DNA from: Lanius collurio
Lineage: Eukaryota > Chordata > Aves > Passeriformes > Laniidae
NCBI GenBank assembly: GCA_020086605.1
Contig: JACBWW010000015.1
Coordinates: 15,565,081-15,629,080 of the forward strand
Direction of reading: 5' to 3'
DNA length: 64,000 nucleotides
Shown here: positions 1 to 15,200 of the stretch, piece after piece
How the letters are laid out: each line of letters opens with the position of its first letter
How positions within the stretch are numbered: the first letter of the stretch is position 1
Notes under the pieces: model-generated
Database searches by the model: none
Seen by the model: only the letters and a program-made list of their open reading frames with translations
Told to the model about the DNA's origin: nothing
Program-made: the position numbers and the translations under genes

Positions 1-129
1 CTAACAGTACTGTTCTTCAGCAGCTCAAATAGGCCACTTATTTTAGAAAGACACATAAAAATGATCAAAGAATTAGAGGGCATTATGTGATAAGCTACAG
101 AAGGTGAGCAATGGTCTTGAAATACTTAC

Positions 130-235
130 GTGACTATTGTAGGACTCTGTCAGATGGGGCACAATAACTTCTGTGTGTCCTTTTGTTCCCATAGTTCCAG
201 AGTCTATAAGAGGACGCAGGTTTGCTACACAACGA
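130..235 (-). CDS. UBA6: UBA6 exon 20, residues 548-583 (last coding exon in the window)
   Basis: Encodes RCVANLRPLIDSGTMGTKGH and then TEVIVPHLTESYNSH. Acceptor CATGTCAG, donor GTAAGT. Ends at a codon border; the next exon, expected to carry the catalytic cysteine, is outside the window. Positions 1-129 are intron. Confidence 0.96.
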
Positions 236-3200
236 CTGACATGGAAAGACAAAGACTATCAGAATACAGAGCAATCTCTACATTCTTGCCTTACAGACAT
301 TACTGGAGTGCAACCAGAATTGTCTCTAGGCACTTTCAGAACAATGGAAAGCTTACACCAAACTCAGCAAAAGAAGAGATTAAATAAGAACTCTTCAAGC
401 TAGATCAGGATACCATAAACCTCAGCCTGTGTGAATTACAGAATTAGAAATTATTTTAAAATGTAAATATCTCTACTTTAAATTTTAAATACATATTTTA
501 ATGCTTAAATAATTCAACCTTTAGACTGCCAGAGTATTCTCACCCTTATCAGAAGTTAACACTTCGCCTTGCATCCCTTCCACTCCCTACCTATCAATGT
601 ATCTCCTGGCTTCAACATTGTCCAAAGCAGTCACAATCACGTCTTGCTTGGTGTAGAATTCATCACTGTAAGTGCTCTCAGTGGCTGGACAAACTTTATT
701 AATATCTGACTCAATCTTTATGTAAGGATTGATGTTCACAGTTGCTTCTGCTGCCGTGTAGCTCTTAGGTTTCTGAAAGCAGAAATACAGATATCAACAA
801 TATGCAGATAAAGAATATATGGGACACAAATACTGACTTCATTTACTGATCGGACAAAATTCACTGACAGAAACGTTAGTACGCAAAACATATAATAAAC
901 AACATTTTTTTAAAATACACCTCCCTCACTGATAAATATCTCATCATCTAGTTTTATTTTTAGTTTTATTTAGTCTTTCAGAGATCATGTGGTGGAAGTG
1001 ATAAAACGTTTTATCAAGTAAGTGAAATTGATGCCTCTCATAAGAATTTCTTCAAAAGAAGGGAGCAGTTCATGACTGTCTGAAGATAAACCCCTTAGCA
1101 ACTCTGTGTCTGTGCAGCACAGACAGACATCAAGCACCTGTGAATAATCACATTACTGCAAGGAATACCACATGAAGCCAATTTCAGAAGCTAAACTGAA
1201 ACAGAGTTCTTGACCTACCCAAGACTTCTAGCCATTCTACAATTACCTAGGGATCACCACTCAAGCCTGTGGTTTCTAAAAGCTTGCAGAGTTCACCTTC
1301 CATTCACCTATCCATCTAAAGTGCAATCTCTTCCCGGATTTGCTACACACAAACAGGAGGCAGAAAATTTAACTGTTGGGTTTTGGGCAGGGGAAACATT
1401 TTCCACATTGCTGTCAAGATCTAAGCCATCTTTTTTATTTTGTGCTGTGTTTGAAAGTACAGGGATCTTCTCTCTGCCTCTAAGGAATTAACAGCTTCTG
1501 TGTCATGCATTTAGTGAATGTACATGGTGGGTTTTTTCAAAACTATTTACCAGCTTAGTAAAAGCTGAATTAAGTCAGAAGACAGCAACTTTGGTCAAGT
1601 GCCATCAGCATTAGCACTACTGAGCTCTATTTAGAACACTTCTGCCAGCACTGTCCATTTTTCTGTTGTTTTATTTTCCCCAAATTTCAATGGCATAGTA
1701 GAGTATATCTGACATATTAACCTACAGCAGGCTCTTATGCAATACAGTACTCATCCAATTGTCAAATTCCAGAGATTCCATTAGTCAAAAACACCAGTAC
1801 AAATTGAGATTAGACAAGCCAATTTTACTCAACTGAAACTAGTGATAAGTTGGATGCCATTGCAATTCTAAGTATTGTCTTAAACCCCTCCTAGGTTTCA
1901 TTACAGCCTTGAAGTCTTTTCTGGACAGAAGTACAAACACTCACAAGTTCAGCTCTGTGGGGACACAGGACAGGGGAACACAACAGTCCAAAAACTTTAC
2001 TGAGTAAGAAAGCCTACCTGTATGTGATGAGGTCGAAAAAGAAACTGCCTGTTGAGGTTAGATTTCTCTATCAAGTCTGGATCTGTAATTGTAACCTAAG
2101 TCAGAAGGGGCAAAAGCAACAGCTGAAGTTACAATTTAAGTCTAACACTGCGCAATGATCTTGATGAAAACTCTATAGACACTTGTTAAAACAAAAAGTA
2201 CTGCTATTGGCATCCACTGCGGCCAAAGCTCTGCTTATACTGACTGACTAAATTTTGTTTTAAAATCAAAATACAGCAAGACTGCTACAAGTGTATTCTT
2301 TAAACTGCACACACTTCCATGCCAAGACCACTGTACCCTCTGCACAAAGACCAACTGGAAATACGACTTACTCTTAACATGTTTTAGTAGTCTAATTATT
2401 TTATTATTCCCTGTCACATTGCTTTTATTGAGAAGTGAGGTTAACAGGTGACTTACCAATCCTTTGTCTTGCCCAGTACCAACACCAAGAAGTGCAAAGT
2501 TTTTTAGCATTTCACACCCTATCGCTCCACAGCCAACCTAAAGAACATTACATTTGCAGAATCAGAAATATAAATGCAAACCACAAAGACAAGTCCCACT
2601 GCAATTCTGGACCGTTTATTCTGCACATACCAGATCTGCCCTCATGTATTTTGAGGACAGCGGACATTAGCTGTACCAACAAAGCATTTGCAAACCTTGT
2701 AACAGTGTCAGTCATACTCACCAAGAAAACATTCAAATCATGGAGCTTCTGGCACAGAGAGTCCCCAATACAAGCCCTCAAGGCATCATATCTATCTCCC
2801 CTATGCAAGCACAGAACACAAAAACAGGAGACTTCAAGTTGCCATTTATCACAATAGGACCATTGATACCAAACTGCACTTTGACATGAACTAAGAACAT
2901 CAGACAGTCTGTAATTCCTGTTCATCCCATGCTAAATAGGATACGCATTCTTAACCCCAAACCCGTTCCTCCAGCAAAGAGCAGTGAATTAATTTTAAAA
3001 GACATCTGTGCCTGCTTGAGACTCAGATGTGAACAGTACATAAGCCAGCAGACTGCAGTTATATTTACCGTGGGAGAAATTCCTCAGAGCCCACCTTCTC
3101 CAGAGGTGTTACAATGTCTAACATATCTATATATAGCTGTAAAAAAAATTGAAAAAAAGAAAAAGTCTGATGAAAACCTGTGAAAAACATTCATGTTATT

Positions 3201-6200
3201 TTAACTCAAAAACCTAACTATTTTGTATGAACAACAGAGTCTAGAAATTTAGAAGCACTAAGTTTTTACTGTCAGTGGATGTACAGCACCTGGTACCCTA
3301 CAGTTCACGATTTTAGCGGACAGGAAAAAGCAAGTGGACACACAGGGAAAAAACATTCACTCAAACAGGTGAGCTGCAAGCTTTTGACTTCTGACAGGCA
3401 TGTTACACCTCCAGAGGTAACTGGAAAGATTGTGAAATTTTTTAATCTAACTTTACTATGACATTCATCCTGGGAGTCTGAAAGCACTGCTCTGGCATCT
3501 GCACTGTATCACACCTTTGCAGCTTCATGGTGACAAACCAACGCTCTCTTTGCTTGTGTGAAAAAACAACGTGCTGTCTGAACCCCAAATACAAAAATTT
3601 TAACTAAAACTAGCTCTACTTTTATTGTACACATAAAAACACTAAATATAGTCTCTTTTTTTTTTGTTCCATGTTATAGAAGTTGTTCTGTTTACTTTGA
3701 TCATACAGCATTTACACAAAGCCATTCCTAAGATGTCAAAATAATCATCCAAAAACCAAGACAGCCTTACCCACTGCTGCAATGGAGAAAATTTTCCTGT
3801 TACTGCTTTCAGGACTTCCTGGCTAGCAACACCACCCACTGCTGCAGCCAGAGGAGGTAGAAATCCCTGAGCAGTCCTAGACAGCCATTTCACCACATCT
3901 CCATTCACCTGAGGCTGAAAAATAAGACACAGTAACAGGTTTATCCCCTCAGTGAACAAGTCAATGCTTGACAGTTTCACAGATAATTATTCTTCAGTAA
4001 AAGACAGACTGATTATTTCACTCCAACTAGCAAAAAAGTTTTCAGCCAAGACAGATCCACCACATACCCTGTATTTGTTATATGCATTTGTCTAAAAACC
4101 AGATTCACACAGCCACAGGATTCAGCATTCCTGTCAGGTCAACACCCAGTTGAACCCATGCTGAAACCCCATTCTGTTTACTCACATGCCCTTCAGAAAG
4201 CCAGCTGATCCATCTAAAGATGGATTCAAAGAACAGAACAAGGACAAGCAACTAAAGCATGACCTTTAGGCAAGTAAATGAGCACATAAAAAAGTAACTC
4301 ACAATGGCAATGATTCCTTACTCACTTTGTTTTCCAGTGTTTCACTTATAGACATGGCTATTTTCAGCATTTCCTCAGCATCTTGAAGGCACCTAAACAC
4401 CAGGGTAGAAACAATAATGATGACTTAAACATTCCAGAGTTCTTCTAGAAACACAGTCAATGGAAGAAAAAAGCAATGGATACAGTAGGAAGTCTGGAGT
4501 CACATTATCCTTAACAGTAAGCATTCAAGATGCACTTCTAAATGTTAGGGTTAGCTCAAGAACAGGAGTCTCAGTGGAAAAGCCCATGTGCAAGTACAGT
4601 CTTAAGATTTATACTTTTCAAGTAATTTTGTCTCATTTAACTCGCACACGCAATTACACACATGAAGAACTACAGCTGAATGAAAAAAAAATGGAAAATG
4701 AAAACCAAATCATTCCGGTAATTTTTTTTTAAATCCATGAACTACAAGATGATTCAGGATCATTGAAACAACTTTTCCATACCAATCCTACACTGAGAAA
4801 AAACTGGAACAGGAAAGGCCTTCCTCCAGAAGTATTTTCTGTCCATCTGGGCCCAGAAAGTGTCATTGCTATATTGGGAAAGCCTGGTTACACACCCAGA
4901 CATACATCAGGGCAACATTTTACAACTTTCCATTTCTAAGGGATCTATCAGGTAGCAGACAGGGAAGGTACTGTGCTGCACAGCCAGTCAGTAACTACAG
5001 GAAAAGGAGAGATCTGTCTGATTCAAGGCTTGGCAAACAAAACTATTGCTTTACCCAATGTTCGGACCGCGACCAAAGCTCTCCTGGAAGTGGTTCAAGG
5101 CAAGCATGGCAACATGGATCTGCAAAGGTGCCTGTTACAACAACAATTACTGTTGATCAGTTACAAACTACAGAGAAACAAAGTAAACAAAAACAACTAT
5201 TTGAACACCTCTTATCTTTTGTCTCTTAAGCACAATGCTCAAAAGAAGTTTTAAAATAACATTAAAAAGTGAATTTGAAATACCTTGTATTAACGTTTTT
5301 AAAAAATGTAATGCCCTTTACACACATTCAGCACCCACTTCAGGTGAATCCAACTGAAGAGTCCCCAAAAGACTTTAGTGTTGAAATTGGAAAATGCAGT
5401 AATCTTCTTTTAACTGGACATTACAATGCATTGCATTTTGCCAAACATCAATAACAAAAGCCAGCATTAAGGGCAAAAAGTAGAAATTATGTATCTAAAC
5501 ATAAAGCTACAGATTACAATCCATGTATTTTTAATATTAGAACATTTATGCCCAATCCCCACATGCTAATTACCTCAGGCTTGCTAAAATCTGCAACAAG
5601 GCATAAGGGATTTGTTATCTGCTTCTCCAGCCGTTCCTGGAAAAATAGAATTCATGACAACACACTACTTAAGTACACAACAGCCACTGCTACCTAACAA
5701 AACAAAATTCTTCCTGTAGAGATTAAGAAACAAATATCCTTTCTGACTAGCACTGCCATTGCTCTCTTCATTATTCATACCACAATAGATGCTAAAAAGT
5801 AATAACCTACTGCAAGTTCTGTCTTATCAAAAATGGTCAGAAATGTTTCACTTCCTAGGGGCAAGACTCATCTGTAAACAGATTTTTGGGGCTGTTCTGG
5901 GCAGAGCCAAGATCTGGAGCCCATGATTCTTGTGGGTCCCTTCCAGTACAGTTCATTCTATAATTCTAGGAAACGTGTATGTGCTGAACTCTGCTTCCAG
6001 TGCTCAGACCATTAATGCCCAAGAACCCAGCTCTGTCAAGCACACACTCACAAAGTGACACAGCTTGGGCGTCTTCACTTGCACAGCTATGCCTCCGTGC
6101 AAGTAAGGCTCCATCTCTGATGTATCACCAATGCTGAAGGAATAAGGTGACACCACTGAAAAGAGAAGAGAATCAACAGTGAAAGATTAATTTAAAGTGT

Positions 6201-9200
6201 CATTGGATGCTACAATTCTGTATACAACAAAGTGGGGGTTTGCCAGTGCTTTTTGTGCTGCAATTTTGCAGTGGGCAACCTTGTTTTGAAAGCATAAGCA
6301 TAGCTGATCCTCCTAAAAGGATTAACCCACAAACTGGCAGAGGGACAAAGTATTAGTTTCACATGATCTGTTATGAAATGGGCTTTTTTAAGTGGCAGCT
6401 GATTTAACAAGAATTCTGATGACCACAGCTCTGTAATAAAAATGAAATCACGCCTAATTTTATTTAGACTGTGCACAGCAGTGTCCAGTATTAACTGCTC
6501 AGAGTAGGATTTTAGCCCTGTGATGAGAACTACAGGCAATCAAAAAGGACAGCTGGAGCATTTTGTCATATCTTCCCTCTCATACACGGGAAACATCATT
6601 CAGGCAAGGCAAAAAGTCAGAAAAATTGTTAATTCATGGAAAACTAAAACGAAAGCTAAGCCGTGAGTAAGAGGAAGGAACTGACTGCAGCATCAGTTCT
6701 AGCAGAGTGCAAAGGGCCCAGAGGAAACAGACTCAAGCACATGTTTCAAGAGTGTTGATTGTTTTTTGTCTCAGACCACAAAACAGAAAATCAAAAAAAA
6801 AAAAAAAAACCAAAAAAAACCCCAAACAACCACCACCCCACTTGCTCTCTCTTTCACTTCAAAGAGGCATTCAGATCTGAGAACTGGGAAATTACCCAGC
6901 ATCCAAAAAGAACCAAGTAGAATGCCCTGAGTCATGCATGAAGCAGAACAAAGCAAGATAGATATAAATCATGAAAATAATTCCAAAAGCATGCTTAGAA
7001 ACAGAATGTTGTCAATGCATCTATGTACACTTAAATTGTCACCCAAAAAAGCTACAAGGCAAACAGTAACACACCAAGTGGCATCCAAAACCATGACAGA
7101 AGCACAGGCATTATGGGACCCTCCAAAAACCAAACCAGTTTCATCAGCAGACAAATGATGGTCAGCTCAGAGGCTGCCAACTAGATTCCACGAGTTGAGC
7201 TGAGCAATTCCATTGGCTCCTTAAGCAGCAAGAGGAGACCGGCAAGACTTTATTAAATGAAAATGGCATCAAGACAACACTAGGAAGACCTTTGCACCAA
7301 AAAGCAATTTTTTTGTCAAAGCTCACTGGAGGTCTGCATAAGTGCTCCTCTGGCTACAGTAACTGACACTGCACTGGCTAAATCAGGCCAGAAAAGAAGT
7401 ACCTTGCACATGTACCTGTTATTTGGTGTGTGGTTCCATTCAAACATGACATTCCATTAACTTCCCGAAAGGTTAAGAACTGTCCTGTCTCAAGCCTGTG
7501 TGGATGATTTTCAAGGCAAGTGACAATACCAGGATTTGACTGAAATAAAAAACAGCAGTCAGCAAGGAGGAAAGTGTCTTATGCAAAGGGGTTACATTTT
7601 ATTGTAGGCACATAGCTTTTTGTCTACTGAAACTGCAGTCTCTAATACTTTTAACATCTAATTTCTGTCACAGCACGAGAGTTACCTACAACAACTTTTT
7701 CAGTCCTACCATTTTCAATTTAACTGTTTCTACAACACAGACTTTCTAATTTTCACGGTTTTCAGTTCTCAGTATGTTAGCAAACTGCATTTGTTAGCTC
7801 TCAGCAGTCAAATCTATTGTTATGTTCTGAAATAGTAGTAGTTTTATTTCCTTTTTCCAAACTAAAAATAGTCTCTTTGTGCAAAGAAATTTTCAGAGGC
7901 ATTAAAAAACAAAGTCTTGTCCTTATTACTCCATGCTTCTTTCTGTCTGATATCCTTAAAAATTACATCCAAACTCATTATTGAAAGTTAGGAAGGCTTA
8001 CAAAGCTGGACATCAGCATACAGGAAAGACCCAGCTTCAGCAGGTCACAGACAAGCTTACATTCACAGGAATCTCAGACAACATCTCATCCTGATATGGG
8101 ATTTGATGCCAACCCGCCATGCACACAGAGACCTCGCTGCACTCTGAACACAGCTCATCAAGACCTTGTGCTGCATCTCAGGATGTTACATGGTGGGTTT
8201 GCAAGCAAGCCTGGCCTGTAAAGTCTCCTGCCATCCCTTCCTGAATCCTCAGTATTAGAAAGATTTCAGTTAAGTAGCACAGAACTTAATTGCACTGGAC
8301 CACATTCACTGTGACAATGAAAAACAGCAAAGGAGTTGATTGGAGAAAATTCTGATCTGATTTAGGGCCATAGAGCCACCTTAACCCTGTCTACAGGACA
8401 AGAACAGCCACTTGATGGCATTGAGTTTTAATTCTCATCAGTTTTACACTGAGTGGAAGCAAGATACAATAAATTCAAGTATCAGATGAAACACAGAACA
8501 TATATACAAATACATATTCATTCCTTGATTTGGCAGGTAATCAGCACAAGCCATGAAACTCAGCTATGTACTCCTCAAGTAATCAATGAGAACAATCAAG
8601 TCATCAATTTCCTTTTAAAGGCACCAAAGAACAGGCTACCCAAATTGTATCATAAGCTTTAATCCATACCAAATCCAACTTGCTGTACAGCCCCTCCTAC
8701 ATCGGTTATTACTATATCTAGACTGGAGATAGGACAAAAGACTTGCTGCTGGATGAGTGAGCTTACTGTCTGTACTTTCAGAACTGAAAAAAGGACCTAA
8801 AGTAATTTCTCTTTATAAAACAGTAATACAAGATTAAATGGACATCCTAACATTCTGCACTGGAGGTACCATCAATAATATCCTCTCCTCATTACCTCTG
8901 CTTCAGGTGGTGAAAACAAACCTTTAAATTTCTTTTCAAAGTAAGATCTCAATCCCCTTGATTGTTCCAGTAGTCCGCCTCTAAGTGCTGTAGTTTCTCA
9001 TAAAAAGGGCTCTTTTCATGCCTATTTTTCACCCTTCCTTAGAAGACTTAACCTATTCCCACACCAAAGTTATGCCCATTTCTTTCTACATCTCCTCATT
9101 TCTTTCTCTCCCTCTCTCCCTCCAATTAAAAAAAAAAAAATCAGTCTTGCGTATTACATAATAAGTAACAACCAGGAGGCATCAGTAAGAACAAAGTAAT

Positions 9201-12200
9201 CAAAGTAACTTTGCCTCTCCTATACTGCCAATTTTAAATTGCTTAGCAGGCTGGTAAGTGAAGACCTCTGTCACTCTCGTTTTCAAAGAGCCAATAATGA
9301 GTCCTTTTAAAAACAGTTAAAGCAACACGATGACTTTCATCCCTTACTTGTGTTATATTTGAAATGAAGATCTCCTTTGGCTCCTCTCCTGTTGTATCCA
9401 GCACTTCAAATTCATCACCAAAGTCACAAAACAAACGTGAACATACTCCATACACATCTGCACTGATGAACTACAAGAGAAAGCAAAAATCATGAGTATC
9501 CCTAGAACAGCACAAGCCAAAGAAATAATGCCTCACACTGGACCTCACTGAAGGCCAGCAGGTTTAATTCTACAATGCAAATCTGTCACGTACTCAGGCT
9601 GCTGCCTACATAGCACAGCATTGATGAAAGACTTTGAACCTGTATGAGCATTTCTGAGCCCATACATAACACAGGAATAACAGCACTACACAGTGAAATA
9701 CTGCCATTTCTACATCTCACATTCAGCCTTTGGTCTCAACTGAAAATGATTCTGAAAGAATGTGCTAACAGTGAAAACTCTTTCTTGTAACATGATTGTT
9801 TTTTAATAAAGGAGCAAGCTGTGGTTATCCATGCTGATCTCCAGGTAATACCACTAGCAACACCGTATTCCCAAAACTCCTGCTACTCCATCAACATGCT
9901 ATCTGCAAAGAATTATATACCTCATAACCAGCTTTCTCCATTTTAGGAAAGAACACCCTGAAAGTCCAGAATTCTCACTGTACAGATTATTAATTTGTTT
10001 CATTTTTTCTATTACCTTAATTGGTGGCTGCTGAGTATGACAGAAGTCGTTAATCTTCTTCTGCAGTAACAGACTTACTTCAGTCAATATGACACACTGT
10101 GAACAAGAACAGCAATACTTCTAAGACACTAAAAGTAATTAATATCTTCAGGCTATGGAAAAACTAGTGCTAAGGGTAAGATACTTAGGTGTCCTGACTC
10201 CTATCCTCCACACTTAAGAGAAAGCAGTCTTGAGGAAGTTCTCATTAAAGCAGATTGGTTACCACTCCACAAGTTCTGGAAACAAAATGAGTAAGAGTGG
10301 GAACAGCAAATTCTCATTAGGTGCAGCTGTGAAACTCAAAATCCAATTAGAATATTTACCAAAACAATTATGGATAATCTCAGCAAAAATGCAGATTTTG
10401 AATTTTAGGATTAAAGCTAGCAAACAAACACAAATGACTCTCATCAGTGCACACCAAGAAGTCAGCAGAGGTTTCCAGTATTTGTGCTCCTAAAACTGCA
10501 GACACAGAATTTCGGTATGCATTCTTTTGATGTCTAGGATGGTATTGGGTTCCAAGGCACATGCACTGCATCCCATTCAGCTACACATGGCCTGTTGTAG
10601 CTGGGACATTCAGAAACTTGGTGTACTTGTATGTAAGCCACACAGTAAAGGTTCCCCACTCAGACTGAGCCATACACACAGGCAGGAGACAGCTGAGTGA
10701 ACAACTGCAAGCGTTCTCACTCCATCATAGAAGCACTTACATTTCATTACATACATGAATGATCTAATTATATAGTCTGAGCTTCTGCTGCCTGGAATAC
10801 TGCACACAGAATATATGTAGAACATCTGTGCTATGTAGCTGCAAAGAAAGGTCACAGTTTTGCCTTCAAAGAAAAATATTTGTAGAGCAACCTCACTTAG
10901 CTATTTATTGTCATAGCAAATTCCATAGTAAGTGTACTAAGAAAGTGGCGGGAACACAAGACCACTGTTTCAGTCTTGAAAAAAACAAGCACAACACTTC
11001 ATTAGTCCAAATAAAAGACCTACTATTTTCTTTACATCATCTAAAAATGTACTTTAAAGTTCTTCATTGTATTTACTTACACTAAAAAAATCCAAGCTGT
11101 TTGCTCTGAACAAAATACACATACAAATGCTTTAAGAGTGACATACCTGGTAGTGCTTTAGGAAAGACAGATCTGTGGTTTCATCTAGTGGCACAGTTGA
11201 TGCTGCTACATGGACATATGGATTGAGTTCTGCAATACGATGAAGTGTGGCCTCAGCCCTGAAAAAACAGCAATTTTCAATTTTTTATGTATCTACAAAA
11301 TTGTATTTTCAATATAGAATTTTATACTACACACGCCCTACAAGAGTCCCTCACAATGTCTCCTGACAACAATCACCAACTAATTAATTCACACTTCAAT
11401 TCCTAGCAGGTCTGAAGAAAACTGCTGTGTCCAGTATACTACAAGACTCATGGATGGTCTGCTGTCATGGCTGTTGCCCAGTCTTGTACAGGTGGCTGAG
11501 AAAGTCCAAGGAAGAAATGCTGGCCCCCACTATTAAATTTGCATTACAAGCAGTGACACTTGTGACTCAGAGCCTCAGTCTCAGTCTAGGCTTCCTCTAA
11601 TATCTACCTGGGCACTGTACTCAAAGCCAGCAACTCCAGACAAAGTGTTTAACAAGTATTTGAGATGTACTACCAGCTCTTGGACAACAAACTGCTCTTT
11701 TTGATGCTGAAGAAACTGTCAAGCTCAGTCCTCACTCATTCCAAAGACTTCACTAACCTGTTCCTTTGACTGGTAACATCATCTTCATGGATGAAGAAGT
11801 TGTTCCCCAAATCCCATTTTGTGCAGTGCTTGGTGTCATGAACTGTAAGAGCCTAAGAAAGTTTGTCAAAAAGCATTTGCTGGAAGAAATATACATGGTC
11901 ACAGCACCCAAAAGCATGGATTAAGCCCCACACAAAATGCTGGAGGACTAACACTGCAACAGATTTACTTGCAGCATATATAAGCTCTTCTCCAAGGAAA
12001 CGCTTACTGTTTGAGAGACCAAAACACATCTACAACATGCACTTCATTAAGCATTTTCCTCACAGTTTGCAGTGATAACAGACAGCATTTAAATTTCAAG
12101 GATGATTTTTGCCAGACTGTGATACAGGGGCAATTGTGATCTGAAAACTAATGGACTCATTTGATTTTCTTCTATTGGAAAGAAGAGTTTTAAAAGGCTT

Positions 12201-15200
12201 CTTGCTAATAAAATTAACCCCAGCAGCACAAAAGCAGTTGTTGGATTAAAACACTCAACCATTCTAACATCTACACAAAAGGATTCTAATGGATGACAAA
12301 ATAGGATAACGTATTTTGAATAGTTTGGCTTTTGAGTTTGGACCACTCCATTTAGGAGAAGCCACTTTGTATAAAAGGCTTCAATATCTAATCAGCAGCT
12401 GGCTAAAATATTTTATTAACTATTTCACAGTGCAGTGGACGTTAATGTGAGATTCTGACGGTACCACTAGGACATCCAGATTTTTGAAAATTTTCACCCC
12501 TAGGTTCTCAAACATTTTGCAATCCTTCTACTGAAAAACAGCTTCAGAAACTTCAGATTAATTAGCTAGTAGTGTTGTGCCTTTTTCTCATGCTGACTCA
12601 AGAATACCCAACAACAGAATTGTTTTACATACCTTTACCCCGGCCAGAATGATGTTTTTGGCTGAAAAAATCAAAAATAAAGCAAAAACAGAGAGAGGGA
12701 CTATTGCAGGTTACTTGCAAATCTGTAACTGGATAGTTAATCAGGTGGACAATAACAGTATTTCATTGTTAAGAACTTCACAGCTTAAGCATTTTTTCTC
12801 TTTTACATTTGGCTCAAGCATTCTACAGCACCCCTGAAAGCAAAATAACATAAGCAAGGTTAAAAAGGCTCTCTACATTTCTCATTTGTCAGCTGTTCAT
12901 CCCACAATTGTGATTACAGAGATGCTAATGACAATAAACTGCAAAACCCCATGGCTCTGTTCTGGCATCTGGTGCAGAGAACCACTAGAGCCAAGTGAAG
13001 GAGTAATACCCCAGACACAAACCAGCCAAAATAAGTCTTGCCAATAAAGAGTAAGGGGAATTTTTAAGGAGTCTCTTCTATCAGGGCAGTTATGCACTGT
13101 CACCAAATAGTTTTGTTCTCCTACACACCCTCCCATTTCCTACATGGGAATAATTTGGACTACAGCTGTTCTATATTATGTTCATTGATACCAATGCCTA
13201 AAGGACTAACTTGGATCACCTGCCCTAAACCTTCACCCAGGACACAAGATTTGGGTAAAGCAATGTGGCCCAGAGAAGTACATTTTACAGGAAAATTTGA
13301 AATGTTTTTCTAGTAAAATGAGAACTTAAGTCCAGAATATTTTCTGCAACTGCAATGTTAGTCATGAGCATCATGTACACATAAATTCGCTCAGGTAGTT
13401 TGGACATGCTTATTGTATTTAAATTTAAGGCTTGCAAGTATTCTGGCACAGTATGTTTATACACATTTGTACCTCCTTAAATAAATGTTGCCCGACTTAC
13501 CAATCTCCACACCAAGGCCACCCATACCACTCAGGAACACGTGGGACTGAGCCATCTTCTGCATTGCTGTGTCTCCAAGAACATACCTCTGGCGACTACA
13601 GCAAAGATACATTCAGATCAAAACAGGATACAAACAAAGTCAAGAGCATATTAAAGCAAGTCAAGAATTCCCAGCCATTAAAAAAAAAATTTAAAAGTTC
13701 AAACGTTTATCAGTCAAATAAAATTTGCACTCATCACAGTCCATATAGTGAAATGCACTTAGTACAGACCTTGTCAGTGACAGGCTTCAGAGAAGATGAA
13801 TAACTTATAATTTTAAATCAGTGCAAAACTTCTTCAGGATAAACAAGTTTTTGCAATTAACTATTGAAGACACAAGCAAGCAAAAGAATTTCTCTGTTAT
13901 CAGAAATCTTCAAACCATAGGGGGACACAGCTTTTGTAGTCAGATCCTGAAATCTGGAAGAGTCTTAACTTCAAACTATACAATTAAACTTAGACCATTC
14001 TAAACAACGCCTTTTTCACCAAGGAAAAGAATGACTTTCATCAGGCTACTGCCAAAAGGTAAAGTGACACAACACCAGAAGTATCACACTGATTTAAAAA
14101 GAAGCCTTGTTTCTTCTGCATACAAGCATTTTTTAAATTATTTTTGATATACAAAGAAGCTTTTCATCCACACTTTTACAGGGATACCCTTAGTCCTGGT
14201 AGAGACTCTCGGAACTATTGCCATGCCAAGTGATCTCAAGACATTTCAAGACACTTCCACAGCTAACAAATTAAAACAAAACTAAACCAAAAGAAATAAT
14301 TTTTTTTTTTAAATCTACAAAAAACCCGCAAAATCCAACACCCTGAAGTGTGGAGGGTAACAGAGATATTGATGATAAGGACCAAGAAGCAAAGCAAAGG
14401 CTGAGAGACGAATGAAATTATGACATTACTGCATGTAAATATAAGTGTTCCTGAAAAGTAAGGAGCATTTCTTAAAAATCAGACAATCTTACCTATACAA
14501 AGCATCATCAATTTCCATAGAGTCTGCTGCCATGATTCAATGTGATTTGTTTACACTAGAAGGGTTACAAAAAGAGATGAGCTGGTTACATCGGATGCAA
14601 TTTCACAGTTGGCATCCCCTCCCTGCCCCACTCAGTTCTTCATTAAAGGAAATGAAAAACAAAAAAGTGATGTTACACAGGAATCACTTTGAACATAAAG
14701 AAGCCTGTGCAATGCTACAGCACCTGCGTAATGAATACACACACCAGCCAGAAGACAAGCATCCCCAAATCTTCAATAAATGCTTCCAAAATACAAACAG
14801 ATGTTTACTTCCCTACTGAGGAAATGCAAGACTTACTTCTTATATTTGCCACAGTTAAATTTACTAAAAGGGCAACTTCATTTTATATTAATAGCTCCAA
14901 GCTGATCAACTTGCATCCACCTGATCAGTGGGATTTTTTGAAAACAAGATAGAATATCTCTAAATGGCTTGAAATAGGCATTTATGCTGCATTATTTTGA
15001 TGTTAATTGAAAATCCTTAGGAAACAAGTTACTGTTTTAGCTAGCTGAAGAAATCAACACCCAAATATCTGACTTAATGCAACGTTTAACTAAAACATTC
15101 AGAGTAGACAGTTTGATAGGATTGTAAGAAAAAGCGTAATTTGTACTATTGAGGCCTTCAGCCCTTAACAGGGATGTTTTCATTGTTAAGTTGGTGATAA

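Noticed and set aside
130..403. Plus-strand open frames over UBA6 exon 20
   Set aside because: They are shadows of the minus-strand exon, whose splice sites and sequence clearly identify UBA6.
3909..3914. Alternative UBA6 exon 14 acceptor six bases inside the exon
   Set aside because: Using it would delete Pro-Gln before VNGD; the longer form keeps the PxVN segment expected in UBA6, and the outer site has the better pyrimidine tract.
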